Shown: positions 1 to 12,946, numbered from the stretch's first letter. The stretch is 64,000 nt of DNA from Papaver somniferum (GCF_003573695.1 NC_039358.1:94996881-95060880), one strand, 5' to 3'. Program-made: numbers and translations. The notes: a model not told the origin generated them from the sequence alone.

Positions 1-543
1 GAAAACGTTTTCATCGACAGATAACTCGCATTGAAGATTTCCAGCAATGGGGAGATTCATCAACACGGCCACGCTCTCCAGGGTAATAGTCATTTCTCTC
101 CACCTACATATAACTGTGTGCGTAGAGGGGCGCCATCGAGAAATGAAAATGATTAAGCATGGGGCGTCTTTCTTAATGTGAAGAGTTGCAGCCGCCATAA
201 CCGCATTAATAATCTGCGCTCTGGTCAAGTTATCTTTGATACGATCGTTGCTCAGCATGCGCCTCATCCATCCTTCATAAGAGCTCAATGGATTTTGACA
301 AACCTTAAAGTCAATAGGAGAAGGAGGATACTCTTTCTTCTGAAGATAAAATCTCATCATGTACGCTAGAGAAGATGATGGAGCAGCCTCTTCATTTTCC
401 GAGCCTGTAAGAAGGATTATTTTATGGCCATGATGTTTTCTAATATTTGGAAAAGGCACGGTGAACAACTCATCATCTATATTCGGCATGTATTTGGAGC
501 TGTCAACACCTCCTGATTTGGCAGCAACATCCTCTTTAATTGT
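1..543 (-). CDS. Antisense plant mobile domain (PMD) gene of element J, partial
   Basis: Read on the minus strand, one frame stays open from an upstream TGA near 544 to the window edge, with a candidate ATG at 489 (MPNIDDELF). It contains GWMRRML and then the PMD hallmark MTITLESVAVLMNLPIAG near 15-100, directly comparable to TITLEDVVALLHLPITG in the copy at 47829-48818. PMD proteins are a plant family with host members of the MAIN/MAIL1 type, which act in gene expression and TE silencing, and with many TE-borne members. This copy lies antisense to the element whose polypurine tract and LTR follow at 1711-4220. No stop interrupts about 160-180 codons, so this may be the least damaged PMD in the window. 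The C-terminus lies outside it. PMD identity is secure; whether it is expressed is unknown. Confidence 0.85.
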
Positions 544-1325
544 TCATTTTCAAACAACTACAATTAGACGAAGTGGAAAAAGAGAGTCAGTGCTTCGTAT
601 GGAGAAATCATGCAATACGGGTATTAGTGGTCAGAGCCGTGTATATACATACATAAAAAAAATTGTCTTTCGTGGAACACATGACCACGGCTAGTGAAGC
701 ATGCTCCTTTAGCCGTGGAAGAGCAAGCACGAAGCAGGCCCTCGACCGAAGCAGGCACAGAAGCCCGTCGAAGCAGGCTCTCGACCGAAGCAGGCACAGC
801 AGCCCCACGATCGAGCAAAAGAGAAATCCCCACGTTCGAGTGAAGCAAGCACGGGAAAGCAAACGTTCGATCGAAGCAGGCACAAGGCCGACACTCAACC
901 GAAGCAGGCACAGGAGGGTCGACGTTCAATCAAACGTGCACGGTGGGGCCCACATTCATTCAAGTTTGCACGCATCATTGTACGGTTTTCTATGGGCAAA
1001 GGAGCGAACGGGTTTATTCATGAGAATTGTGTCTACGAAGTCTAAGCCAGGGGTTTTATCAAATCATAACCTAAGGCTAGGTTTGGCATGAAACGATGAA
1101 AAATGAGCAAAAAACAGTACATTCGTAGGATTCATGGCTTGTTTTACTAAGCAATCCTAGAAAAAGCGGCGGTTTTGCTATCAATTTAATTGGTGGAATC
1201 AGTCATGATATGTCTCGCAAAGAAGTTTTATCTACAACAAGATGGTTTTCTCAAAAGCAAAGAGGTTTACCTAAGAATTAGGGTTTATGCCGAAAAAAAC
1301 AACAACGAAGAAGAAACGATGGGGC
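544..1325. other. Intron/5' region of the antisense gene in J, with short degenerate repeats
   Basis: This stretch separates the PMD exon of J from its putative leader exon and corresponds to the leader intron of the copy in element A. From about 715 to 920 a motif close to CGACCGAAGCAGGCACA recurs about six times at irregular spacing of 30-50 bases. It opens reading frames on both strands that are only repeat translations. I see no protein domain here. Confidence 0.5.
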
Positions 1326-1331
1326 ACTTAC

Positions 1332-1480
1332 CTTGCTGGCGGACGGACGACAGTGGCAACGGAAAGCTCCGGTGGCGTCGGTGTTGGTGGCGGTGTGATC
1401 GGTGGCGGAAAAAGTTGCGGACGGAATAAGGTCGAACAAAAAAAAATAAGAAAAAGGAAGAGGTTCGGTCCCCTTTTATA
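1332..1480 (-). promoter_or_regulatory. Putative TATA box, leader exon and splice donor of the antisense gene in J
   Basis: On the minus strand TATAAAAGGG lies at 1480-1471. About 140 bases further on, the exon-like sequence ends in a perfect plant donor, AAG|GTAAGT (exon end at 1332). Element A has the same arrangement (TATAAAAGGG at 49843-49834, donor at 49677). The exon is G/C-rich and proline/threonine-coding in one frame, but I make no protein claim. Conservation of the TATA box and donor in two elements with otherwise diverged sequence is the main support. Confidence 0.55.
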
Positions 1481-1710
1481 CACAAACAATTGAAGAATCC
1501 TAGTAGAAAAAGGATTCATGTTTTATTTCGAATGCCCAAGGAAGGAAACCGGTCCCACCCAAAGTTCCATGCTCGTGCCGGCACGTTCACATGGACAAGC
1601 TAGCAATCGGTCAAAGCTCCTCCAGGTAAGCTTCCTTTATTTTGTCTTCTTACATTGTATACGTCACCATCTAATGCCTACCCCGCAATAATGCAATTAT
1701 TACGTGCTAG

Positions 1711-1723
1711 GCAGGGGACTTAA
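1711..1723 (+). other. Polypurine tract of element J
   Basis: The sequence gcaggggacttaa directly abuts the TG of the LTR at 1724. The same tract precedes LTRs at 9807 and 50147, and a variant lies on the minus strand at 53885-53873. In retrotransposons this purine run primes plus-strand DNA synthesis, so the LTR that follows is a 3' LTR. Confidence 0.85.
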
Positions 1724-4220
1724 TGTTGATGGTGGATTTTAGTTCAGGGCTAAAATTTTAAAACCAAGTCTAATGCGCTGACATCTTGCAAAGGGTAAAG
1801 CCGTTTGATAAGTGATGAGCATCTCTTCGTTTTATTCGAAGCAATTCAATAAGCACATAAAATTCACCCGGAATGGTGCATGTAGCAACAATCCCAAATA
1901 TTCTCTGAATTTTTTAGCATTTAATATTATTAATTAATGCATGATTATCCTGGTATTTCATATGTTGTTCCTAGTCGAACTCTCATTACTAGCATGACAT
2001 GACGACTGAGTGTTCACTCTCAGCAGAGTAGCACGAATCTCCATGCCAATATTGAGACATACATGAAATATCCACACAGGCTACACCATTTTCTCTGACA
2101 GAGAGAGTCTCGCATCGACGCGCTTTGGTTAGCCCGATCGAGCATGCTTAATTTCCTTAAGGGAAATCTAGACTGTCCAAATCAGTCTCAGAAACGTTCG
2201 CGGCCACACAAGTTGGTCACGCAATTTAACAAGCCTAGCCAAACCCTTGCAAGAGTAGGCGAGCATCGTGATGACCACCGGCCGGCCCACTTATGCCCTA
2301 GCCGGTCGAACATCACACGAACTCCTCCCAGCACGTCAAACGCCAGCCCTAAAATAGGGTGGTTGCGTTACTTTGGAATAAGCTCGACGAGCTTAGACTT
2401 CAAGGAAGTCTTAAAGTCATCACGACCATCCAACTTCACCATCCTGGTTGGACGGCTTTGACATCCCAAGATTGATCAGTGAAGCGCTAATGCACGCATT
2501 AGCGGGCCCACTCCTCACCCACCTGATCGGTTTTCTCACGACCTAGCCCTACAACAATTAACGCTTGATCGAAGTGAGGCTGGCGCGATGCTTAAAGGGT
2601 CGTGGGAACTCCACTAGCGTCTTAAGTCGATCACAACCATCCAACTTCGCCTGCATATTTGGATGGCTTAGATCGCGCCTAGATCCATCGAACAGCCAAC
2701 CTGCAAAAACGATCAGCCAAAACCATGCATGCGTGACCGTTTTAAACCCTAATTAGGTTGCGACATGGAATATATGTGTCGCAGTTTGATCACGACCATC
2801 CATCTTCACCAACTTAGATGGAGGGTGTAGATGCAGACTTCAGAGGTCCAGAGAGTATCAACGAGATCACCGTGGGCCCACCTATGCGTGTGACCTATCG
2901 GACTAGGACAACCATGGCCGAGCGCCTCGAAACGTATGCCCAAAAGTGGCATGTCGCGCAACTTCCAAATCCTTTGTGGCAATGGATTTCTGCCGCAAAC
3001 CGATCTCAACCACTCACCTTTGCCGGTCAAATTGACTGGCCTAGATCGCACCTTCGTGAGACGAGACAACATGGACATGTACACCGCCAGTCCGTCTATA
3101 CGTATGCATGGTCGGTCCCACCAAAAATGGCGTCCATGCTTGAATTCGATCGAGTAAAAGAGTGATGCTTGCGCACCTCTTAAAAACCCTAAAATTCCAT
3201 CAACAATCACAAATGAGAGTCGCAAAGCATCTCGTCCGTCCAACTTTTCTAGCTTGGTTGGACAACCTAGGTTAAAAGCTAGACGACCAATAAAGCATCC
3301 TGATGATCACCGTCCGCCACTCTTCCACAGGGAGTGACCGACCAAAGCATGGCTCGCCTAAGAAGCCTCCAAACAATCACTTGAAAATGGTTGGATGTGA
3401 TGCTATTTTAAGGCGCTTGATCCGCGACTTATTCGGTCAAGCTTTAAAACAATGATGCTTCATACATATTGATTATATTCGATGCATTACATGCATAGAG
3501 TATACACGATATTTCATGAATATCTATTTCCTAAATAATTCAGTTATTTAACCTAGCATCGTATACTACTTCCTGTGGGTCCCACGATCTACTCATTCGA
3601 GGCATCAAGCATGTCACAAACTGGGGTATACTTACTGGGGTATTGGTCTGGCGGTTTACAGCGTGCAGCGTGCAACGCGCCCATTTGCAAGAACGTGTCA
3701 GGAGGCATGGATAGTTAAGAGAATGAGGGAAGTGGGCCAAGACGTGATCGTGCAATCACTCACACGACCCCACTACTCCATCACTCAACTTCCTCCACTT
3801 CCTACGAGATGAGAGTTTTGCGCTCAATGACTTGTATAAATAGGTCTTTTACCTATTTCCAAAATACAAGAGACAAGCACAGAAAAACCAAGTGTTGTCA
3901 CAGTATCCAGAAAACACCAGAGCTGACAGCTTACATTGTGCAAGCCAGTTCAACATTCTGATAAAAGTCATAAATAGCCAACACCTTCACAATCTCAATA
4001 CCTTCTTCGCTTCCTCCCTAAGATCAACCCCATCTCCTTCACTTTGTGACCGAAGCAAGTCTGGAACGACCATTTCTTGGTTTAGGCCAGAATTATATAG
4101 ATTGATCTCTCGAATCAAAAGCAATCCCGTGCAGTGCATTTTTTAGGGTTTAGATTCATTTCTCATCCACACACACCCAAAATTACCAAAACCAACAGAA
4201 ATAGTTTTCACCCATAAACA
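1724..4220 (+). repeat. 3' LTR of gypsy element J (B-type LTR)
   Basis: The LTR begins TGTTGATGGTGG and ends CCCATAAACA, so TG...CA ends and imperfect inverted termini are visible. It is about 2.5 kb and homologous to the two LTRs of element B. The U3 part (about 2150-3300) is made of degenerate modules of about 220 bases, each with a small inverted repeat of the CCATCCAAC/GTTGGACGG kind. A TATA box at 3835-3842 precedes the R/U5 part, which shares the segment around 4050-4130 with the A-type LTRs. The next bases, gagct (4221-4225), would be its right TSD; the left one is outside the window. Confidence 0.85.
3835..3842 (+). promoter_or_regulatory. TATA box of B-type LTR (J)
   Basis: TATAAATA lies in the same context as in the other B-type LTRs (minus strand at 60678-60671 and 38093-38086), about 380 bases before the LTR end. 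It is the likely core promoter for the element's genomic RNA. Confidence 0.65.
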
Positions 4221-4256
4221 GAGCTATGCAATTATCTCAAAGCGCTCACTGACAAG

Positions 4257-5015
4257 ATGTCAGAAAAAACTCAGTAGAAGGGAAAAGGCCAAGAAGCAGC
4301 TTCAACCGTTGATCCAGAAGTTGTCCCAGTCCATGTAGTCGACGATGATGAAGTCCACAAAGCTGCGGAGAAACCGACATCAAAGGAGCCCACCGGTTTC
4401 ATCACTCGTGATGATCTGGAACGCATCATGGAGGACCGTGGGAAAGGAACTACACCAACTGTCAACCGTCATCAACCTTCGTACCCTGCTGCTACACAAA
4501 ATATCCCTCTCCCAAAAGGCTACAGTTCTCCAACATTCACGTTGTACAACAGAACGGGGAACGCTCGAGAACATGTCTCTCGGTCCCTAGAAGCGGTCGA
4601 CGAACATGAGCACAACCATGTCGTCTGTTTGAAAGAATTTTCAAAATCTTTGACGGGTCGAGCGTACACATGGTACAATAACATTGCACCAGGAAGCATC
4701 GCAAGTTGGGGAGAAATGGTCAATGCCTTCTACAGGAAATACTTCTTCGTCTCGGAGCATATTACTCTTTCTGACTTAGGAAGGATGACTCAGAAGAATA
4801 TTGAACACCCGAACGAATATGTGAAGAGGTTCAGGGTTCAAGCCTTGGATTGCCATGATCCGAATGTCACCGAACAACAAATGGTGGACTTGTGCATCAA
4901 TGGGATGATCCCTGTCTACAGAGCCCTACTGGAAAATCTCTGGTTCCAAACTTTCTCAGAACTCCATGAAGCAGCCAAGCAATCAGCAACTACCGCACAT
5001 GCTTTACTGAAATAG
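4257..5015 (+). pseudogene. Gag pseudogene of element I
   Basis: The ATG at 4257 is followed by an in-frame TAG at 4275, then an open frame to a TAG at 5013-5015. The core has the retrotransposon gag domain typical of plant gypsy elements, with LKEFSKSLTGRAYTWYNN, then KYFFVSEHITLSDLGRM, then EYVKRFRVQALDC. Element D has a close homologue (63593-63234). Gag forms the cytoplasmic virus-like particle that packages element RNA. The downstream linker (RQYNLQPSMNVVAEGSKRK in a broken frame near 5055-5115) is also recognisable from elements A and D. The early stop makes the copy non-functional. Confidence 0.85.
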
Positions 5016-6160
5016 AAATACCTAGACTGAGAACCTCGTGATACTCAGCGTCTCTTCAACAGACAATACAACCTCCAACCTTCCATGAACGTTGTTGCTG
5101 AAGGAAGCAAAAGGAAATCCGAAGCACCACAGCAGAAGAAGCATACTTCTCCAATCTCTCAGGATCCTTCGGAAGCGAAAATAAAGGATAACCAATCCTG
5201 AAATGCACAAACCTCAACCCTGCATCAAAAAACGATGAAATGATCAGACAGATTCAAACTTCTCTCTTCTCATTGAAGAAGTGATCGAGTTACTGTAAGT
5301 CTGGATTCAAGATGGTGCAACCAAATTGACATTCATCAAAAGGTTTCGCATTCAGGCAAGTCTCATTCCTCCCATATCCTCGCATGTTATTATAGCATGG
5401 GGACTCAATTCTTCTAGCATCTCTGTTATTGCAAGACGCTGTGAGTGGGTAATTTCACCTCCGAAATATTTTACCAAGTGGTTGAATCTGACACTGCTTC
5501 GAATCGAGCATCTCACCGAGACATTCATTACTGAGAGATGACGAAAGCATGGAAAAGAACACTTTGGGCATTTCTCCATAGACTTGTAGGAATGTCCACG
5601 AGTATCAGAAATCTCTGATGTCTACACAAGTGTTGAATCCCGCTATCGCAGCGGAATGCCGAATCAATAGAAGATACACGGGCCGAGACGATCAATCTTA
5701 AGACATTCGACACTTCAGCGCTCAAGCATATAAGAAGCCTTCTAATTTTACTCCCAATGAAAGAGTATACCTTCGATAATAACGCCTCTAGCTTCAGCAC
5801 AATATCTCGACCTGACACACTGGTTCAACACCGACACGATCAAAGTATAGTTGAATTACAATTGATAAGCCTTCACTATCCCATGATAAGACTTCTGAAG
5901 CAGATGCAACATCATTCATCAATGGATGCTACAAACTCCTTCAACTCTGCTAAGTGAATGAGGGATGCACCGGGGACTTGATTTTATTGGAAATATCAAT
6001 TCACTATATTTCAATAAATGTTATACACATAACAAGTAATTGCAACCTGATGTGATTCCATGAAATGTCGTCAATGGAACCTCTCTACATCAAAAGTCCC
6101 TGCACGACTGGGGAACTTCCTCTCTTCACAAATCATATCCAGAATGAAGACTGCTGCTGC
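5016..6160 (+). other. Decayed gag-derived sequence of element I, pol deleted
   Basis: Scattered matches to element A remain: a linker near 5270-5320 (lysine-poor VWIQDGA type) and a segment at 5326-5541 that parallels the reading frame at 44254-44637 of A (RFRIQASLIPP, WVISPPKYFTKW). Frames are broken throughout. No RT, RNase H or integrase catalytic motif is visible. From about 5960 to 6160 I recognise nothing. Confidence 0.5.
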
Positions 6161-6169
6161 TATCTACCG

Positions 6170-8729
6170 CGCAACAACATCGATTCCATGACGAAGCCAC
6201 TTCACAGTGAAGTCATATCAGGAGAATTTGGGTTGAAATCCTAATACCTTCATCTTAGGAATGCTCAACTCACCAATTAGTTCGTGCATGTAAATGCTCA
6301 CTGGATGGAAGAGCAAAGACTATCATCTTCGGTCTCTATCAACTCCAATCATAGTATCGGCATCAGCATGTGGGGGAACTCTATTCATGGTCTCAACATC
6401 AACAAGAATTTCTGGAGAAAATTTAATTGTAATCTCAGCATCAGCCTGAGGCGCAACATCCGACTTCATCAACTATCCATTTCACTGAAGCGTTACTCTA
6501 TGGATCGTACTTCTTCAAGCCCTAATGATTCATATCAATATTATTAGACCTGAAAAAAAGGTAACATGAACGTTTTCCTAAAGCTTACGCGACAGACGGC
6601 CACAAACCAAAGTCTTCTACAAGATGTTCTCACTGCCTCCACAAAAGAGATACAACACATTTCATGCCATGGGTTTACAAAAACGTACCAATGGGTGAGA
6701 AATGGGACAATACTTCTTCAACGAAAGATGTTCGTCTATGTCTCTTTTACAACATACCAAAAGGGTGCATCAATCGGACATACGAGCTGAAAGATATGGC
6801 TTTTACGTCAGGTCTATGAAATCTGAAAAATTTGTACGGGATTACTAATTACAAATGTGCACGCTTCGTTGGCTGACCTCTACAACTCCAAATTGAGTGA
6901 TTCTTTTCTCATGTAATAACTCAGTCTCTTAGATTTAAAACTTGGGGTCAAGCATCGAATTCCGACGTCGTATGAGGTTCCTACAGTTTCTAGAGCATAC
7001 AACATGCAAGCAACAATTCTTAGACGGGATTCATAACTTCCACAGTCGATCGGTGTCCACCGGGTCATTCCGCTAAGTCCTTCATCAAGGTTCCTCCAAC
7101 TTCGACCACCTAGGTCTTTACATCAATTTTTCTACCTGGGTCCTCTATCTAGGTCTTTCCAGAAGAAAGGAAAACGAAAAGAGAGATTTAACAAAATATT
7201 GGGGGCTGACGGTCCACTGATCATGGCGATAAGTCTCACAGTCCAAGACTCGTGACACCAGACTCTCATGTGCTGATCATTCATCATAAAAGGAATGCTG
7301 CCACCGGGACATGCAATCATAGTCATTACATCACCCCCTCTTGAGAGCAACCTCGGTGATGGTCCAGTGACCAGGATTTCGGAAGTGATGTTTCTACGAC
7401 TGACAGAAACAAGATGGTGCTGCAAGCACCATGCTCATGTATCAATCAAGGGGTCCTGATATCAAATGAATCAATGATATCAAAATCCTTCACCAACCGT
7501 TCAAGACACAATCGAATGGTCTAAAGACACAACAAGAGTGTTTTACAACAAGCCCGTCTAAGATAATTTTACGCTTCCCTGTATAAGACGACAAACTGGG
7601 AGAAATTGGTGAAGAATCTAGGGATGGTTCATATACCATTCTCTTTGTATGGATGTCCTCTACAACATATCCAAAATTCACAGCAATCGGAGAAACGAGC
7701 AAAGATATGTGGCCAAAACATTGGACAACATACAATCTGAAAAAGTTATGAAAGTCTCCTGGAAGTTTACTGTTTCGCCTTTTCAGGCCCTAAACATGCT
7801 CAAAACTCAACAAGCTTCTTTGGAAAATCTTGGAAATTTTCTGGGAATTAAGATACATATGCAGATCACGAAAATCCAACTCCGGACGAAGATTATACAA
7901 TGTTTTTACTAAAAGGCTGAAGTCTGAAATTTTCTGGTGACGTATTTCAGCAAAATTACTCGTATACTCACATGGATTCTCATTCATTCATTCACAAATC
8001 AGCAAGTTCATACTTCTATAAAGAGATTACATGAGATATACTTACTAGGGGAGTCTCTAAATCATTTGAAGGCTTAGCAACGCCGAAATCTCCATCGGCA
8101 ACGCCGCTATCTCCATTCGGTTAGGGATTTCGGGAATTTTCCATATTCTCATGTCCCAAAGAAGAGAACGCTTCGTCAACATGCTTCTTATCTACAATGA
8201 TTTCTTCATGGGTACATCGAAAACAATTATTATTATTTCATTCAATGAGATTCCACGATCACCTGCACGAAAGAGATACTTACATCGACTTCTTCATCAG
8301 TGCTGGATTCCTGAATTGTTTGTCCGGGAACAAGTTGAAGACCGTCATGGAGCAAAAGTCTGAAAATAAATAACAAACCTTGGTCTCGTGATCCTGATTG
8401 CACGGGCAGGGAAAATTCATGACACAAGGAGCGCTAACAACTCACCAAAGAAACGGCTGGGGACTGCACGCCATCCTGTAGTCCTTACTGCTGGATTCTC
8501 CGCTCCCGTAGACTTTCTTCTATTCCCGTGGAGTCTATATTGATTCGGGATTTCACTATTCGATCATCCTGTGGTAAAGCTGATGAAATAACCAGAAGTA
8601 CAACTCAGTATGAAGGATCTCTCACCATCACTCAGAGGTCCCAGAAGTACCATTTCTTAAAGTTGCATCCGTAGAGATGTCATCTCTGGAAAAACCATCT
8701 TTAGAATTATCATCATGGGAGTCAGTCAT
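6170..8729 (-). pseudogene. Decayed antisense PMD gene of element I
   Basis: The minus-strand gene starts at an ATG at 8729 (MTDSHDDNSK, parallel to MSDSQEND in A). The PMD core has been deleted: the frame jumps from the N-terminus to the late GERSFILSC segment near 8610. Three splice donors of A are retained in order (introns starting at 8445, 8283 and 8045), as is an acceptor before 8359. Near 6180-6420 lie remnants of the C-terminal exon (matches to 45340-45600). Exon 3 is now 76 bases, not 87, so the phase is lost. It is a dead copy, useful because its splice sites independently confirm the exon structure seen in A. Confidence 0.7.
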
Positions 8730-9793
8730 TCTTGCGAAGTGGCTACTTTGGCACATCGTTCATACAAAGCGAAGGATTCAACAAAAAAATGAATCACGGA
8801 ATAAAGGTGCTCACAACAACGTCTACAAAAATGGTAACTATCCAACTCTTACCTATTTGCAATTTCACTAGATGTAGTGATTACAATCTTGAGAATTTGT
8901 TCGCTCCTTCAAACCTACAAAGACGAACAAAATTCGTTATTCACAACCATAACGTGATTTTCATGAAACTGTGAACAATTCACATTATTTTCACAGTGTG
9001 AGCGACTCCAACCGAGTGAACACTCATTTTGTGCATACACTACCAGATCACAAAATCCATGCAAACAATATTTCATTAAAAACTGTTTACTTCTAGCAAT
9101 TGCTGAAAATCAAAAACTTAATTTCACATAAGTTTTCACTGTGTGAACATTCACTGGTTTTTCAAAAATTGGACATACGTCCATTCTACAATTGTGAAAA
9201 CTCACATACAGACATTATTTGACCGTGACTAATTGTCTACTTTCAACAGTTGTTCAAAATCAAAACATTGATTTTACAAAATATATATTTTAACTTGAAA
9301 CTCACGTAACTTTGAAAATACGTGTATATATTTTTGCTCCCTCTTGTGAGCATCCACCTTTGAACCGAGAGTTTATTCCCTTTTGTGAAATCTCACATAT
9401 TTAAAAAAGAAAATTTTGGCTTTCGCGAAAAACGCATAGACAAAATTTTTATCGCTAGACTTAGGTCTATTGTGTTTGTTTCTTAAACTAACGAACGAAC
9501 GAACGTTTGTTCCTGCACATGGGTTTCCTATTTTTGGGATCGGGCCCGTGAATCCTAAACTGACCAAAACTGAGCCTTCGAGCGTCCAAATCAGCAGTGC
9601 CTCATCTCTCCACGCTTATGAGATGACACTCTATCTTGCTATCAGGGTCCTTATCTGCGCGTTTGCTCGTACATGACACCATTGGAGAAAATCGAGAATT
9701 CTGAGACTACCTTTGTATGACTGATTTCAACCACCGATCTCAACGACTGAGATCACCAGATGCTTACTGCGGAACATGACTTTCCCTCACTAC
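8730..9793. other. Upstream region of the antisense gene in element I
   Basis: AT-rich sequence homologous to 48850-49950 of element A. For example, GTTTCTTAAACTAACG occurs in both, and so does a cgggcccg...gtgaatcctaaac stretch near 9540. Relative to A, about 280 bases containing the TATA box and leader exon are missing around 9530, so this copy has lost its antisense promoter. No coding potential is seen. Confidence 0.55.
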
Positions 9794-9806
9794 GCAGGGG
9801 ACTTAA
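9794..9806 (+). other. Polypurine tract of element I
   Basis: The sequence gcaggggacttaa sits immediately before the LTR. It is identical to the tract of element J. Confidence 0.8.
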
Positions 9807-10339
9807 TATTGATGGTGGGTTTTCAACAAAGGGCAAAATCGTAAAATCATGAGGCATGTTTTTGACACGGCTTTCAGGCATGCAACGATTCATATTTTAC
9901 GAAGCCATGATGAATATGTTTTCGAAAAGCCCCACTAGCTGAGCGATTCGATCCCTGGCATTTTATCATGAACTTTATGCAAAATAACATAATTGGGCGG
10001 TTCTCCGTAGATTGAGAGATTAACGCCTTCAGGACTTCGGTGACACTCACTGTTCCCTGACTGCAGGAGAGAGACCAACCTCCACATAGAAGAATAGTTG
10101 GGCGACGGACGCCTTCAGGACGTCGGTGACACTTACCATTCCCTGACTATGTGGAGAGACCGTGTATAGATTCAGGCGGTTCTCCGTAGATTGAGAGTAC
10201 TAACGCCTTCAGGTCGTAAGCAACACTTGTGACTCCCTGACTATGCACCCTTTGGATGGATATGACGCCTTAACTATCTAATATCTTTCCTACAATAGAT
10301 TAATTCTGCCGTGACATTTACCACTGAATTCCCAGAATA

Positions 10340-10690
10340 ATCTATTATTGCTCTTATTCCATGGTCGAATCCACGACCTGATCCCATGGAATGGCAATAA
10401 CCATTGCTCCGATTTTATGGTCGAATCCACGGCCTGATCCCATGGAATGGCAATAACAACTGTTCCGATTCTATGATCGAATCCACGGCTTGATCTCATA
10501 GAATGATAATAAACAACTGTATTATCTCATTACTCCGATTCCACGAATTTCATGGAATGGTAATAAGTAATTTTATTACTCTGACTCTATGGTCGAATCC
10601 ACGATCCCATGGAATGATAATGCTTGTTTTATTATTCCGAGTTCTTGGTCGAATCCATAGCTGATCCTATGAATTGATAATAAATAACTA
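10340..10690 (+). repeat. Tandem inverted-repeat modules in LTR I
   Basis: About six degenerate units of 50-70 bases follow each other. Each has arms ATTCCATGG and CCATGGAAT around a centre close to TCGAATCCACG, so each could form a hairpin in single-stranded form. The block is absent from the LTRs of element A, so it expanded in, or was lost from, only one branch. Confidence 0.7.
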
Positions 10691-12946
10691 CTTATTTTAT
10701 TACTCCATTTCATGAATTATTCTCCACTGAATTTTATGAATTAGTAATAAATACTCAACAACAGGGCATCTGGACCATCACTGAGTAAGCCCCGCAGAAA
10801 TGGTGCAAGTGTACTCGACAATGATGCACGACTGAGCACCCGGATGCACAAACGAGCATCCAAAAATGTGGACAGATGAGGAATCCTACGCAAAACTGGA
10901 GAAAACAACAAATAATAATAAAATAATAAGAGGCGCCTAGGGAGCGGGCCCATCGGCCGACCGGACATGCCCTGGCCGTGGACGGTCCCATGCCTCTTCT
11001 ATTATTTTTTCCCTATTTTGTTATTTTCATGAACTCATGAAAAACTCCTTCAATTTAGCAACTTTCCTTGATTGTGCAAAACTCATGAGTTCTCCATAAC
11101 TTCATGGATTCATGAAAAATAATATTATAAAATAGGGAAAGGTATGCGGGATCGGGCAACCTAGCCGGCCGGCCATGTCTAAGCCATGGCCAGTCCCACA
11201 CCTCACAATCCCTAGATTTTTATAATTATTATTCCCTAAACTCATGAAACTCCTCCGTTTCAACGAAAACTCATGGATTCTCCAAAATATCACGGTTTCA
11301 TGAAAAATAATAATATAAAATTAGGAAAAGGTGTGCGGGACCGGGAAACATAGCCGGACGGACATGTCCTAGCCGTGTACGGTCCCACACCTTGCAATCC
11401 CTAGTCTTTTATAATTATTATTTTCCTCAATTCATGAAACTCTTTGGTTTGAGCAAAATTCATGATTCCTTCATATTTTCTCAAATTTTGCTCGAATCAT
11501 GAAAAACCAAAAGCCATGGTCACATGACCGGCTAGCCTCTCACGAAAATTTTAAATGTTAAAATACTCTTATTTTAATATTTACAAAATATTGATCAATT
11601 GAGCATACATGCTCATTCCAACAAAAATCAAGAATTTCAGCCAAGATGAAACTCTTCTGAAAATTCACAATGTTGCTCGAATGCACGTCACGAAATACTG
11701 AAACTCTCAGTACTGAGACACGGACACCATGGAAACACGTGCATGCCTTAGTGACCGACCAGAGTCATCCCTATGGCTTGCACAAAGACGGTCCCACAGG
11801 ATTTCATAATTCTGACCTAATTTTCTCAATTACTCATACTGGGCCCAAATTCTCTCCAACTAACCTGGGGATTTGCTCAATCGAGCACCAGATGGTACCA
11901 CACCCCTAAGGGACGGTTTCATGCCTTCTTGGCCGGTCCCTCACTTCTCCATGAATTAGGTTTTATCACCTAATGCTCAATCGAGAAACTATTTTTCAAT
12001 AAATGATGAAACTGGCATTTTATCATCATTCCTTCACCAACAGTCCAACTGAGGACCCTGGTGCGTGCTTACTCGATCACTTGGGCATCACATGGATGTC
12101 CATAATCTCATGTGGTCGGTCCCTCCCTTACTCATGACCAATTTTCAGCAATTCGTCAATTGATGAAGGATTGATCAAAAATTAGGGTTTCGAACAAACG
12201 CTCCACGAATTACCATTCTGAGCGAGTTCAAACACTAAATTATATTAATCCAGCGATCAACATGCGAATTAATTATACAATATTCAGTAATCTACCAATA
12301 TTTTAATTAATATTTTATTGGGTCACGTCACTAGTAAATAATTCGTCGAATTGAGAAATACTTGCTCAGTTGCTCAAATGTTGATCCAGCTATCAATATT
12401 TAACTATTTATCAGTAATTTTTCGAATTGAGCAGTACTTGCTCAGTTGCTCGTCAAATCCTCAATATTCAGTAATTCGCCGAATTGAGCAATACTTGCTC
12501 TCGCTCAAATACTGGTCAGTAATTCATAAATCTACGATATTGACATCATTTTAGAGAACTACATGTTCGATCCATGAATCGCTGAGCATTCATCACTCAT
12601 GCTCGATTCAACAAAATCTAGACTCAATGTCTAATCAGTCAACAACTGACTAATTAAGACACGTTTCTCATACAAACTCCACGATTCGTGAGACATCAAT
12701 CACGTCACAAACGGGGATATCACTTAGGGTTTTGGTCTGGCGGTCTACGGTACGTGGATTCATCCACGACGAGAAATGTGCGTAAGTCGTGCAAACAGTT
12801 GAAGGAGTTAGAAAAGTAGTGGGTGCACGATCAGTCAAGTCTCCACACGACATGGAACTGACTTTAACACGATCTCCTACTTTCCCACTCTTTCACTCAA
12901 GAAACCGTCACATTTACAGGGATCAATGTGTTCACCACTATGACAA

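Noticed and set aside
608..1091. Three overlapping frames with repeated Cys-Leu or Ser-Arg-His units
   Set aside because: They are translations of a short tandem repeat in different frames and show no domain.
1285..1519. Overlapping open frames on both strands rich in Arg/Gly or Pro/Thr
   Set aside because: They translate a low-complexity G/C-rich stretch; I explain it as the leader exon of the antisense gene, not as separate proteins.
2144..3243. Several open frames of 60-145 codons within the LTR at 1724-4220
   Set aside because: They lie in the module array of the LTR, differ between LTR copies, and have no family resemblance.
10290..10499. Open frame with repeated RSWIRPWNK-like units
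   Set aside because: It is the hairpin repeat of LTR I read in one frame.
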